Shown piece by piece: positions 12,682-25,012 of a stretch of DNA of 64,000 nt. The stretch's first letter is position 1. Each line of letters opens with the position of its first letter. Source of the stretch: Coriaria nepalensis (taxonomy: Eukaryota; Streptophyta; Magnoliopsida; Cucurbitales; Coriariaceae); the NCBI GenBank assembly GCA_027186245.1, contig CP114485.1, forward strand, positions 5,828,001 to 5,892,000. Direction: 5' to 3'. The notes beneath the pieces were generated by a model that was not told the origin of the DNA, did not search any database, and was given only the letters and a program-made list of their open reading frames with translations. Both the position numbers and the translations under genes were made by a program.

Positions 12682-13383
12682 TTAAGTCATCGCCTCCTCA
12701 TCAGTAATTCCGCCCGGATGTGCCGTCACTTCCTCCAACATAGCAATCTCACTTGGAGAAAACTCCATATCAAAATTTTGTAGAAAATCAAATTCAAATG
12801 GAAATGGAAAAGATATCTGCTGATCATTGTTAAACATCTGTTTTTTCTTTCCATTAGCATGACTATTATTATGATCTTCCTTGTGAGAATTCACAGCCGG
12901 CTCCGGTGACAAGCTTGGAATCAGAGATGGAGGTTTACGGCGAACTACAATAAGCACGTTGTTCGGAAAAAAAAAATAGTTATCGAACATTAAAGAGGAA
13001 CTATAAATACTACATGTATGACATATAGTCGAGGTATGAGAATAATAAACATGTTTGTATTGTATGTGCATGCATAGTAGATGAGCCGGTCAAGCATATG
13101 AATGAAGAGAAATATTACTTGAGTTTGCCGCGATAATGGAAGGTTCGGCTTGCTGTAGGAGCCATTCTATGGTGTGACCATTGTTTTTGAGGTCAAGCTC
13201 ACGAGTGAGCTGAAACACACGGGCCGCACACATAGGAGGCATGCGGTTGCGCCGGTCGCGTCCATTATTCTTAGCATGGCGGTCTTTTGCTGCCTTGCAA
13301 CTCACACCTGCTTTGATTTTCAAGGGTTTCGATGAATCAGATTTCAACAGTATTGATGATGGCGAGGTTGAAGAAATATTCAT
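12682..13383 (-). CDS. Class I TCP transcription factor, two exons
   Basis: Exon 1 is 13383-13119 and exon 2 is 12944-12682, with a 174-bp GT-AG intron in phase 1; the product is 175 aa. The TCP DNA-binding domain occupies about residues 30-86: basic region [20 protein letters not shown], then helix-loop-helix [19 protein letters not shown] and [18 protein letters not shown]. The KDRH start without the four-residue insertion and the [15 protein letters not shown] ending are class I (PCF) marks. Two positions depart from the usual class I consensus (NGRDRRNR where GRGRRIR is common). TCP proteins act in the nucleus on growth and development. The C-terminal half is Pro/Asn/Phe-rich ([10 protein letters not shown]) and acidic. 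A broken tandem copy follows at 13.96-14.40 kb. Confidence 0.9.
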
Positions 13384-13945
13384 ACAAACCCAAAACTCTT
13401 GACGCAGGTTTCTTGATTAACTTTTAACCACAAACCCTTTTCAAGTACTCTTTCTTAATTTAACTGTTAAATTTTTAATTTACTTAAAAACAAATAAATT
13501 AAATAAAATTCTTCCTTTTTAACTTTCAAGAGAAAGCACCCTCGCGTCTCAATCTTAACTGGGGACAGCCTGATTCATGTACACAACATTCGGCCAACAG
13601 ACTATATAATGAATGAGAGTTACTGGAGAAATAGCTTCCCGATCAAGTTGATAAATATAAATGACCCAATGAATAATGAATCTTATATAATAATAGATAA
13701 TTCAAATTCCAAATGGTGGTAGTTTCTTGATTGGTACAAAAATGCAATAGTAGTTATGTTCTTTCCAACTTAAGATGTGAATAAATGGTAATATGTTTGG
13801 TGAGGCTGTTTTTCTTGGGGTGTAATTTAATTGCTAAGTTACAAAATCCCACCCATATTGAGTCATTGACCTTTGGTTGTCTATATAAATATAATAATTA
13901 AAAAAAAAAAAAAAAAAAAATTCCTATATCAGCCTCTCCATTTGA
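13384..13945 (-). promoter_or_regulatory. Upstream region of the TCP gene
   Basis: Reading on the minus strand toward the TCP start, a TATA-like element (TTATATAG) lies at about 13602-13609, roughly 220 bp upstream of the ATG. The part at 13690-13945 is duplicated at 25013-25295 (shared words such as TGAATAAATGGTAA and CATTTGACTGGAT). An A/T homopolymer is at about 13898-13920. Confidence 0.45.
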
Positions 13946-13959
13946 CTGGATTACGAAGT

Positions 13960-14404
13960 TAACAAATTTGTATTGTATGGTATGTGCATGCACGGTAGAG
14001 GATTTATATCAAGTTAAAACTAGTAGTGATTTTTAAAATTTAAACTGTTAAAAGATGTATAAAATAATTTGTACGTATATCAAGCATATGAATGAAGATA
14101 AATAATTTTTAATTTAATCAAAGTTCTACTTGTATTACCAAAATTTGCCACGATTATGGCAGCTTCGGCATGCTCTAGTAGCTACTCTATGGTGTGACCA
14201 CTGTTTTTTAGCTTAAGTTCATGAGTGAGTCGAAACACACAATCCGCACACATAGGTGATATACGGATGCGCTGGTCACGTCCATTAAGCCCAGCATGGC
14301 GGTCTTTTATCACCTTGCAACTCACAAATGCTTTTGGTTTTTAAGGGTTCCGATGAATCAGGTTTCGAAAATACTGATGATGACGAACCTGAAGAAGTGT
14401 TCAT
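13960..14404 (-). pseudogene. TCP pseudogene, tandem copy of the neighbouring gene
   Basis: The minus strand repeats the 5' exon of the TCP gene with substitutions and frame breaks. Its ATG (CAT at 14402-14404) is followed by MNTSSGSSSSVFSKPDSSEP, which parallels the N-terminus of the intact gene. Fragments of the TCP domain (DRHAG-like, then RFDSLMNLS where the parent reads FQLTRELDL, then the HTIE-LL segment) run to about 14145. Intron-like sequence matching 13050-13082 is at about 13966-14000. The second exon is absent. A LINE begins within a few bases of the ATG, and the upstream region appears again only at 25013. The reading frame cannot yield a TCP domain. Confidence 0.82.
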
Positions 14405-17400
14405 ATTCTTCAAAATCAAAATTGGTCTCAAGACTTTGCAGACTCTTGCTCGGGCCACAATGGAGTATAACAATTGTCTTATAAAGGAAGAGTTGTTTTG
14501 GAGACAAAAATCACGTGAGCCAATGGCTAGCGGAATGAGGCAGTAATTCGAAGTTTTTCTATGCTTTCCTTAAACTGAAAAATAATCATCTTTGCCTCTC
14601 CGAAATTCGACAAGATGATGGATCTAGCCTTATTGATCAAAATGAGTTCCATAAGGCTGCTATAGACTATTTCGCTGAGCTTTATTCGGCCGAACAAGTG
14701 AGTTTTTCGGATTCTACTTTTAATGTCATACCAGCGGCAGTTAATGAGGCATAGAATGATATGATGATGGCGCCTTTTTCTTTCGACTAAATCAAAGATG
14801 CTCTTTGGTCCATTACCGTTGACTGGGACATTGTTGGCTTTCGCCTATTTCTCCGAGTTTAGACCCTTTCTCTTCCGATTTTTATCAAGTTGCTTGGGAC
14901 ATTGTTGGCATGGATTTATTGGAAGTAGCGAACGACTCTCTAAAGGGTGAGATGCTCCCTATTTCTTTCTCCAGCACCCTCCCTGAAAATAACGTTGCAA
15001 TGTGTGTTATAACATATTTTATGAAGCCCTTTCCACTAGATTGGCTTCTCTTCTTCCTAAACTGATCTCTAGCCAACAATATAGTTTTGTTAAAGGGAGA
15101 TCCTTAGAGAAAGCTATTGGTTTAGCTCAAGATTTGGTGAAATATTTAGGAAAAGGTGTTCGAGGTCGTAATGTGATGAGTAAGCTTGATATGATGAAGG
15201 CGTACGACCGATTGGACTGGAATTTTTTAATCAAGGTTCTTAGGAAGTTTGGCTTTTGTTCGGCCTTTTTGTCCACAGTGAGAAGTCGTTTTCAGTTCGC
15301 TTCGTTCTCTGTGATTTTTCAAGGGGTGTATAAGGGTTGTTTTAATACTACAAGGGGCTTGAGACAAGGAGATCCGATCTCTCCTTTACATTTAATTTTG
15401 GCAGCAGAAGTCCTTAGTAGAAATATTCATAAAGCTATGGAAGTGGGAAGGATCCAATCGTTTGTAACAAAGAGAGGCTGTCCTCTAGTCTCACACCTTA
15501 TGTTTGCAGACAACACTCTTATATTTTGTAATGGTGGTACTAATAGTATGAGAAATTTGATGAAAGTGCTAGGAGATTACCAAACTCCTTGGGGACAAAT
15601 GGTCAGTGCTCCGAAAAGTAAATATTATATGTATAGTAACTGTCTTTTTGCTAGATGTGTGGCTATAGGTGCTGTAACTGGTTTGAATCAAGGCAATTTT
15701 CTGAGTATTTATCTAGGGGTGCCGCTTGCTTATGTTCTTCTTAAAGCTAGGGACTTTGGTGGTTTGATTGACAAGATGTCGAGTAAAATTGAGGGTTGGA
15801 AATCTAAGCCTTTATCAAGCGGAGGTAAGCTTATTCTCTTAAAACATGTTCTCTCCTCTTTTCCCCTTCACTTTTTAGCTTCTACATGCATTCATAATAG
15901 CATTTTGGAGGAGATGGAGTCCTTGTTTGCGACATTTTTTTTGGGGTTCCAATTATTCTGGCAAAAGAAGGCGTTGGTTTTCTTGGAATCAAGTTTGCCA
16001 GAGTGTTGCAGCTGGAGGACTTGGTTTGAGAAAATTAAAGGATATGAAGCTTGCTTTTTCTTTGAAGCGTATATGGTCTCTGATGACAGATAATTCTCTT
16101 CGGTGTCAATTTATGCGTTGCAAGTATACCAAAGGCCTTCCTATTTCTCTCTGGGAAGACCATTATGGGAGTTCAAAATTTTGGAAAGATATCATGGCTG
16201 CTAGGGAGTTGTTCTTGCAGTTACCGAGATGAAAAATGGGAGATGGTGACTGGGGTCTCGGTATTCTGGAAAATGAGATTTTTTCTACTATTCTTCATCC
16301 ACAGTTAGTGTTTTCATGCAGGATTCAGAGTGGCCCAATATGGGCATAGACGAGGAGGTGTAAGATTTGTTGCACATATCTCTTCCGGTCCTTTGGTCGG
16401 AGTCTGACAGACTCATTTGGCTTCGTAGTGGTTATAGTGAATTTTCCATTAAATCTGCATGGAAGGAAATTGTTGGAGATTTTATTTCGGTGGAACATTT
16501 CTGGTTCCTTTGGGACATAAAACTCCAATTGAATATTAAAATTTTCATGTGGAAGCTCCTTCATAACTGGGTGGCAGTGGATAAAGTGGTTTAGAAAATG
16601 GGGATTCACGTTGTTTCTGAGTGTCGTTGTTGTGATACCAGATCGTCCGAAAGTATCCAACATCTTTTCATAGACATTGAGTTGGCTAGGAAGGTTTGGT
16701 CATCTCTTAGTGCTTTCTGTAACACCCCTTTCATTAATCAATCTTTATTAGATATAATCAAGTTGTGGTGAAGTAGGTTGAAGGGTAGTTCTCAGTTTCA
16801 CAAGATGTGTTCTATTGTTCTTTTTTTTAATTTGTTGGGAGATTTGGTTAAGTAGGAACATAGCTTTTCTTGATGGTGTTTCCATGAGTGCTATTTAGGT
16901 CAATGTTAAAGTGAAGAATTGGGTTAGGGAGCTTGGTAAACATGTGCATGTCAAAGCTATTTCTTCTTCGTGCGGTCTGCATTCTCTCTCTTTGATGGGC
17001 TATCCGATTAAGCGTATTCCGGGGAGACGTCCTATTCCCTGTCACTGGTCCCAGCCATCGGAGGGTACTTTCAAGCTAAGTGTGGACGGGGCGTTGAAGA
17101 GATATTCTTTGCAGTCCTTGTGGTGGTATTATTTATGATCATAGTGGAAACCTTTTGTTGGCTTTTTATTCTCCTCTTACAGTTGTCTCTAGCTTTTTAG
17201 CCGAGCTCCACGGTTTGTTTCTAGGGATCCCAAAAGCTTTATTGTTAGGCTATAAACCTCTTCTGGTTGAGAGCTGTTCTTTGGCTCTAGTTCAAGTTAT
17301 CAAGAAGGATTGTCTGATTTGGTCAGTATCCTATTGGTAGAATACCACCGATTTTGGGGTGTTTTTTTTTTTTTTTTGATATTATAGTTTTTCCTTTTTT

Positions 17401-17455
17401 TTTTGGGGAAAACAATTTTGTGGCAGATGTTTTTACAAATATTTGTTCTAGTTGT
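14405..17455 (+). mobile_element. LINE ORF2 remnant, copy 2, with altered catalytic box
   Basis: It starts in the linker before RT (KTLQTLARATMEYNNCL, then KEELFWRQKSRE at about 14490-14520). The RT runs about 14990-16060 and includes a 363-codon open frame from 15002: KGRSLEKAIGLAQDL, KLDMMKAYDRLDW, GLRQGDPISPLHL, and the catalytic box MFADNTLIF, where the second Asp of the usual FADD is Asn. The zf-RVT follows (ECRCCDTRSSESIQHLF, about 16620-16670) and the RNase H at about 17075-17455 (KLSVDGALKRY, AELHGLFLGI, NNFVADVF). Stops and frameshifts at 14753, about 15950 and 16594 inactivate it. It is 5'-truncated: no ORF1 or endonuclease. Its left edge abuts the ATG of the TCP pseudogene. Confidence 0.9.
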
Positions 17456-18730
17456 TAAGGAATTTAGGGTCTTACTATTTTATTATTTATTAAAAGTATA
17501 AAAGTCGTTTCTGTTTCCTTTGTTTAATATATAAAGGAATTGATGCAATATCAATGAAATCATACTTTCCGTTTTATTTATTTGGATTATTTAATATGAT
17601 ATCAGAGTTAAGTTTTATGGGATGAGACTTAAATCTTGAAATTTTTGGAGTGATCATATAATTTCGAGAAGTATTTATCCAGTTTCTACAATCTGGTATT
17701 TTGTTTTTTTTTTCTTTCTTTTGCGATTTGGTTTTATTTATCTTTTTATTATGGCTGCTGAAAAGGATGATTCGCTTCAGTCTGTGAGTATGCGGTTGGA
17801 TGGAAAGATTATCCATATTGGAGTTATGTTATGAGAAATTTTCTTAAGGGTAAAAAAATGTGAGGATGAAGTTGGAAGGAAGGATTATTCATATTGTGAG
17901 TGTGCTGTTTGTGGAAGGATATATTAGTGGAACTTTTGTGAAACCTAAGGATACTGATGACTTTGATAGATGCTTGGGAAGCAAAAAATGCAAAAAATCA
18001 TTACTTGGATTAACAATTCTATTGAGTATTTCATAGGTACACAGTTGGCAAAGTATGAGACAATAAAGGAGTTTTGGAATCATCTACAAAGGTTATTCAC
18101 TCAATCAAATTTTGCAAAACAGTATCAATTGGAGAATGACATACAAGCTTTTTAGTAGAAGAACATGAGCATTCAAGAGTTTTATTATGTTATGAAAGAT
18201 TTTTGGGATCAATTGGTTCTTACAAAATCGGCAAAAATAAAAGCATGTGGTGCCTATATTGATCGTAGAGAGCAGCAATGGTTAGTACAATTTTTAATGG
18301 CACTTCACAGTGATTTTGAAAGACTTAGAGGTTCAATTTTGTATTATTCTTCACTTTCTTCTGTTAACTCAATTGCTAGTGAGTTATTGGCTGAAAAAAT
18401 ACATCTTAAGTCTTATTATGAAAAAGGAATTCTTTTTACTTCTTATCCTTCTGCGTTGGCAGTCTCTTCTAAGCTACTCTCTAATAATCAGAATAAACCT
18501 GACATAAGGTTGCCTTCGACGAGTACAGTTTTTGTAACCAGAAAAAGTCATTGGAAGGCTTTGTGTCATAAGTTGCGATAGCAGAATCAATTGAAGTAGC
18601 AATCTCAAACTTGAAAACCTGGCAACTAGTCACAATCTAATGCTTATAGATCACCTCAGGGTTACAAACCACCACAATCTAATATTGTAATAGTAATTTC
18701 ATCGGGTCCTTTCACCAATCCTAGTACTTT
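17456..18730 (+). mobile_element. Ty1/copia fragment: LTR end, primer-binding site and gag
   Basis: A truncated LTR-like tail (about 17460-17590) is followed by a primer-binding site resembling the initiator-Met tRNA type (TGATATCAGAGTT at 17597-17609; the usual word is TGGTATCAGAGC). The gag frame opens at about 17752 (MAAEKDDSL, then LDGK-YPYWSYVMRNFLKGK) and continues with frame breaks through TIKEFWNHLQRLF, the 18165-18581 open frame with LVQFLMALHSDFERLRGSIL, and a SSGPFTNPSTLAKQFQKF block near 18700. Protease, integrase and RT do not follow; instead the sequence switches to the opposite strand. Confidence 0.82.
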
Positions 18731-18744
18731 GGCTAAGCAATTTC

Positions 18745-21700
18745 AGAAGTTTCCCTCCTTATAGCCATAAGCTTTGTCGATCCTAATATTGGATTCGAAG
18801 CAATGTGAAGAGCAGTAAGATTATCGTAGGGAAGGAAGGCAACAAAAGTGAGGAATTCAAAGATCGGTAAGTAGATACTAAGCCATATCAATTCACAACA
18901 TATATGTTTCAGCTTCATCCGAGGAGCACGACACAATTGCTTGATTTTGGATTTCTGGGAAATGAGAGAAGAACCAAGGAGAACACATAATTAGGTGACA
19001 AAGTGTCTGGTGTCTAGGTAAAGTAGCCCAATTAGAATCACAATAAACACGAAAATTTTTCTGTAAATAGATGGATCAGTGAGAATGGTACCATCGTCTT
19101 TACTGAATTTGATGTTTTGATCCATAAGAATTTCCACATGTTTGATATTTTGTAACTGTACATCATGTCAGAGATCCAAAACATACTTTCTCTAACAAAT
19201 TTGAATTCCGTTTATAGATCTAGCAATCTCAATACCTAGAAATTAGCGGAGACTACCTAAGTCCTTGATTTTAAATTCACTTATTAGGAAGACTTTTAAG
19301 CTGTTAATAGAGGAAGTATATGTACTAGCCACAACTATATCATTTGCATGGACTAGAATGGCAGTGAATTAGGTTGATGTAGTTTTTGTAAATAAACTAT
19401 AATAAGCCTTAGATTGAGAGTAACCAAAAGAAATCAAGGACTTGGAAATTTTGGCATACATTGTTTGGATGCTTGCTTGAGTCCATAAAGACTTTTAAGT
19501 AACTTGCAAATATGTGGTTTAGAAGCCTTTGTATATTCAGGGGTAATTTCATGTAGCCATCTTCATCTACTTCTCCATGGAGAGAGATATTTTGGATATC
19601 AAACTGTTGGAGATGTTATCCTTTAATGGCTGCTAGAGCAAGTAAGCAAGGAAAATTTTTCATTTTAGCAATATGAGAAAAGGTCTCCTGATAATCTATT
19701 CCATTTTGCTGGTTGTACCCTGTAGCTACTAAGCGAGTTTTGTACCATTCCAGAGTCCCTCCCATATGAATTGAATTTGAGTTTGTAAACTCATTTGAAT
19801 CTAAAGCCTACAATTCAGTCTGCATAGCCCTGATCCAATTTGGATCTGTGATGGCCATTTTGTAACTCTTTGGTTCCTTTAAAATGGTGATAGAGGAACT
19901 GAATTTTTGATAAGAGACTGAAAACTTGTTAGAAGATAAATACTTAGAGATAGGATGTGGATTACGTGATAAACCTATTGGACTGAATTAGGAAGAGGAA
20001 GAAATGAAAACACTTGTATCAATTTTAGTTACAAAATTGGATACATAATCAGAGTAACGAACATGTACTTTCTTAATCCTTTGAGAATGTTTGACTGTGG
20101 GTTGTAGAGGTATAGAATTTGGTGTAGGTTTGACTATGTGAGTTGAGAGTTTTCGACTATGGTCTGTGGAGATTTAGGATCTGGTGGAGGTTGTGAGATT
20201 TACGGTCTGGTGAAGGTTTGACTGAAGGTTGTGAAGAGTCAGTAAGAGGAATTGGTGATTGAGAATCTGGTGGAGGAGAAAGACTCTTTATGGAACTAGG
20301 GTCATTATGGGAAATAGGAATCTATGAAAAGGAAGGGGATCATCTTTAGTGTCAGAATCTGAATATGAAATAATATAGGGGAGTGAGGTTGAAGGATTAG
20401 AATGATTCAGTGAGGTAAAGAGATCCATGTAAGGAAAAACATTTTCAAAGAATTGAATATATCTAGAAATTATGATATAATTATATTTGAAATCTAAAAT
20501 TTATACTCTTTAACCCGTCGTGGATAGCATAGAAAGATACATTTTCTAGCTCTAGGATCAAATTTCTTTCTGCCCTTAGAGTAGAATCATAACAAAGGCA
20601 ACCAAAATCTTTTAAAGAATTGTAGTCAGGTAGTTTGCCAAACAGAATTTCATCTAGAGATTTATTGTGAAGTCCAATTGATCAAAAATATAGTAGTAAG
20701 AACAAATTATTCCCAATAGAGTAAAGGACGACCTAATTGAAATAGTAGGGCTTTATCAACATTTAGAATATGTTGATATTTTCTCTCTATAATATGTTTT
20801 GTTGTGGAGTTTCCACATAAGTGCATTGATGAATCATAATGTCTTTTCATTGTAAAAGTCATGAAACAAAAACTCACTCCAATTATCACTTTTGAGTTTT
20901 TGAATATGTATCGCAAATTGAGTTTGAACATATGAGTACAAGAGGGATTGAATGCATTGTCTTATTTCTAATTTATTTTTCATCATATAGATCCATGTAT
21001 TTCTAAAATGATCGTCCACAATAATTAAGAAATATTTAGTACCATCATAACTAAGCACAGTGTTAGGACTCCGAATATCATAATGAATTAGTTTAAAATG
21101 CTTAGTAGACCGAGAGGGAATATTAAGAAATGGAGATCTATGGTGTTTAGCCAAAGTACAAATATCACAATGATAATATTTATTGGAAACATAGAGAATA
21201 TTTAATAATTAGAGTCCATGCAAATATTTATGCATGACCAAGCCTAGAATATCATAATTCAATAAAGTCATTCTTAAGAGAATCAAATATTTTCATCAAA
21301 CTAGTAGGATAAGCATATGTATGCAATTTATTAGCTAAGACAATATGATATGGGTCTTATGTCAAGAGATGATAAAGACTATTCTTCCCTTCACCATTCC
21401 TAATCGTCCTCCAATTTATCCTAATAGTTTGATGAAAATATTCGATTCTCTTAACAATCCTCCAATATGATATGAGTATGAACCAATGAGTGAAAAATCG
21501 AGTGTTATTTAAGGGAGTCTGCAATTTTTCTAGCTAATATGACATTAAATGAAAAAGATGGAACACAGAGCATGATGTAGAGAAAGAGTCTTGGTGATTT
21601 GGACAAAACCAATGTGAGAAACAAGGGGTCATCTGGCCATTTGGCAATTACACAAAAAAATTTGATGCTGAATCAATCTTAGTAAAACATGAAATGTCAC

Positions 21701-22950
21701 AAATGTTGTGTTATGTTGCAGCAGTGTCCAGGATCCACGGTACAGACTTAGAACAGATAAAGAGAGTAGGTAGACTTGATTGCTCAGAAGAATGAATGGT
21801 TTGAACCATATTGACCTGAGGAGTAGATGAGTGAGATTACCCCTTAATGAGAGAGCCAAAAGCTGCTGGTATTCATTTTTCGAGAAAGTAAATTGATCAT
21901 TTAAGATATCTTCTAGTTTAGGCGTTGTAGAGATAGCAACATGGTTGACAGTTTATAGTGGATTATAGAGTTTGTGTCCTCCTAGGTGACCAACTAACTT
22001 GTAACATCTGGATTTGGAATGTCATATCATTTTAATGTTTTGACAATTGGGTGCTTCTGCATTTCCATCTTTGAAGCAATTGTCTAGAGTATGGCCACTA
22101 ATTTTGAAATGAGAATAGAAGGTTTTCAGTTTCTCCACTTATTCACCAGATTTGTTGAAATAGACAGAGTTAGTAGGAGTATAATTTTGAAATTTATGAG
22201 CTAACATAGCTACTGGTTCGGGAGTAGTAATTTCAAAATTAGCTATAGCATGAATTCTCTCTTAATCTTGTATCTTATTGTAAATAAGATTAACCTTATG
22301 CATGGGAATCTGTAGTAAAATTGATCCCTAGAAGCTGAAAATGCATCATTGAGACCCATAAGAAATTTAATGACCCTGTCTCTATGAAATTTGTCTACCA
22401 AAATCTTCAGATGTCCACATGTACACTCTGGTGTTTGTTTAAACCCAGCTAGGTTATCCCAAAGACTTTTATTACCATAATAGACCACAATAGTATCAAC
22501 ACCTTGTTTAAGATCTGCTAATTGATTCTTTAAAGCAGACTCGTGTTCGTTCCATCTTGGTGGACTAATCTTTCTTTTAATTCTTCCCAAAGTTATTGGG
22601 AATTACTTATATAAGAAATGCTTGATCTTAGTTCTAAGCTTAGTGAATTCGATATCCAAGATACTGTCATATCATTGCATTGTTCTCAAGCGTCAATGAG
22701 AATGTCTGTTTTATTAAAAAATAGTCTCTTTTCATTGCTCTTGACCAAACTTCATAGTTATCTTTAGTTAAGAGCTCAGAGACTTCAAGTATTTTGAAGA
22801 TTATCCCCACGATCAAGTCTGTAAGGGTTTGTGGGTTTCAAAAAATTTGTGAACAGATTTGATTCACCATCATTAGAAGTTTGGGAACTAGATTGCTTCA
22901 TAGATTGTTTTGAATTAGCTCCTTCTTCAGCCATGAAGGATCTGATACCA
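18745..22950 (-). mobile_element. Ty1/copia remnant, minus strand, gag to RNase H
   Basis: Read from high to low coordinate: primer-binding site TGGTATCAGATCC (22950-22938), gag ATG at 22934 (MAEEGANSKQSM), gag body at 22590-22243 (LADLKQGVDTIVVYYGNK, RVIKFLMGLNDAFSASRDQ), integrase core at 21154-20834 (HYDIRSP, FLIIVDDHFRNTWIYMM, KLKSDNWSEF), RT at about 19860-19000 (a GTKLA-LVATGYNQQNGIDYQETFS-like block in broken frames), and RNase H end at about 18960-18760 (CCELIWL, YDNLTALHIASNP). Many stops make it inactive. At about 18745-18765 it runs into the gag of the oppositely oriented copia fragment. The 5' LTR beyond 22951 is short or truncated, ending by about 23070. Confidence 0.85.
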
Positions 22951-23079
22951 TATCACAAGGTATAAACTCAGGTCTGACATTAATATAAAGGGCAATAAGA
23001 AAATAGAATTGAGAAGAAGAAGTGTAACTAAATGTTAAAGAAATTATTTACTTGATAAATGAAATTGTAACCCCATATT

Positions 23080-24640
23080 GCCATGTGGTATACGATTTTT
23101 GCGCCTCCTCTACTAAGTTTTCCAAAAACTTACCATTTGATCAACTTAACCCTCTGTGCTACATTCTTGATTCTGGATAGATGTTGTTTATGCACGATCG
23201 TGGACTTTGAATTTGTCTTTCTCAGGTTAAGTGAGCTTCCTCCCTCTCGCGCGATCTTTTCAGGAAGCCTTACCCTTTTCTCCTTTTTGTCTCATGATCC
23301 CTCTTCCACTTCACTCTATTTGCTCATTCAATAAAGTAACTGAGTCCACCGCCCCACTTATCTTATTTCAATCATGAACCACTTCTGGACCCTTATGTGG
23401 CAGCCCACATCCCGACTTATCAGTGAGTCCTCCACAACCTTTCTCAGCAAGCACATCAAATTCGGGACCATATAAGCCTTTGAGTTTGGCCAACTAAACC
23501 CATTTTCTTTAATGTTCTCAGTCAGCCCATGCTGCATGGGAGTTTCCTTAATTGTGCCTGAATGTGAAGATTCTACATGGGAACTGTCAAATACGACCAT
23601 CATTAAATCCCCCTTAATCTCCGCCCCCTTTTTTCCATTCCCGCCCATATTGCTTCCATTATCCTCGATTGTCTCCCATTGATCTAGCCTTTGAGACCCC
23701 CCATCCCCCTCTTCTCTTGGCATTGAATGCCCCACAGGAGCAATGTTCCCATCATCAAATCCCTCTCCCATTGTACGCCGGGGAGAATTTCTGGCCACGC
23801 CCGCACCACCGCTCCTTTTCTAACTACCATCAGCTTGTATGACTGATTCGGCTTTAATCCATGATCCATAATGAAAAGGCCCAAACCCTTCTTCCCCTAG
23901 GATCCTACTTGGGCATTCTAGGAGTGGATGCCCGATAATACCACAATTGTAGCATAAATCTAGTAGGCGTTCATACCTAACCAGTACCTTAAACATCTCC
24001 TCATAACCATGTACCTCAAATTTAATGATTTTGGTAAGTGGCCTGGTGATATCTATATTCACACGAACCCTTAAATATCGACCCCCATCGCTCCAGATTC
24101 TCCGCTATTAATCTCTTCAACAATCCCGATTTTTTTCCCAATCAATGCCCTCACCTCTTGGTTCATGTATAGCATAGGAAAATTATGAAGTTGAACCCAG
24201 AAAGATGCTCTATTGAATTTCATGTCAAAGAAACGTCCTGCTCCTTTAGGTTCCTCTAAAGCAATAAGCTATTGATTAAAAGACCATGGTTCCCCAGCAA
24301 GCACAAGACGTTTGTCCTCTTCTGTTTGGAAACAAATTGAAAAAATATTTCTCCCGATTGGTCCTATCTTAACTTTCTCCACCATACGCCATAGCTTTGG
24401 CATCCAACCGCTAAAAGCCTCTCGATTGATGACTCGGGTTGACAGTACCTTCCCTACAAGCGAGCACGCCTCTTTCCTTTCAGTGACTCGAACAACACTT
24501 CTTTCCGCCTTCGGAACCGGAACGTCCTCTTCAAACAAGGACAAAGACTTGCATAGCTTTGAGATTTTATCCATGATAAAACCTACCGACCCCGCACTCT
24601 AGGAATAACTCAACGCGAACAACAGGACATCCACTCTACA
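23080..24640 (-). mobile_element. LINE ORF1 (DUF4283 / CCHC gag-like) remnant
   Basis: Read from high to low coordinate: ATG at 24574 (MDKISKLCKSLSLFEED), then the RNA-binding DUF4283 region (RMVEKVKIGPIGRNIFSICF, KRLVLAGEPWSFNQ) with a stop at about 24269, continuing past it as a FNRASFWVQLHNFPML block. A CCHC zinc knuckle CYNCGIIGHPLLEC is at about 23955-23910. The tail (to about 23358 and perhaps on to 23080) is low-complexity. This is the nucleic-acid-binding first ORF of plant LINEs. ORF2 does not follow on this strand. Frameshifts and stops mark it as dead. The sequence at about 24600-24680 resembles a LINE 5' leader. Confidence 0.8.
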
Positions 24641-25012
24641 GAAAAACCTAGAGGGAAGACTTTGTGTGGTTTTTCACTAATCTAATTGACAGACTTTGGT
24701 TAACACTTTTTTCCTCCAATTCTTTATGTCTCAATTCTTTATGTCTCAATTCTTTTAAAATTACCATAGTTTTGAGCGAAAATTTTTCAGATCGGATACA
24801 CATTGACATAGTACGACTCGTTATAGAACTAATTCAACTCCCAAATTACTCTATGCAATCTCAAATTATTATATGTAGCCGTTGCAATGTGCCGGCACTA
24901 CCTATATCTACTATTTAGAAATACATTAATTCAGATCAAGGTCAAATTCTATTTTATCGATAATGCACTAATTTGAATATTAGAGACTCGAAGAAGACTC
25001 TAAAAAGGAGAC
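24641..25012. other. Unassigned stretch between LINE ORF1 and the duplicated TCP upstream DNA
   Basis: AT-rich, with a short direct repetition of TCTTTATGTCTCAAT-like units at about 24718-24755. No gene or recognisable domain. It forms the right edge of the retrotransposon cluster that splits the duplicated TCP locus. Confidence 0.4.

Noticed and set aside
14405..24640. Twin-priming inversion of a single LINE (ORF2 part plus, ORF1 part minus)
   Set aside because: The order and orientation are wrong for twin priming, copia DNA separates the parts, and no shared tail or duplication was found.
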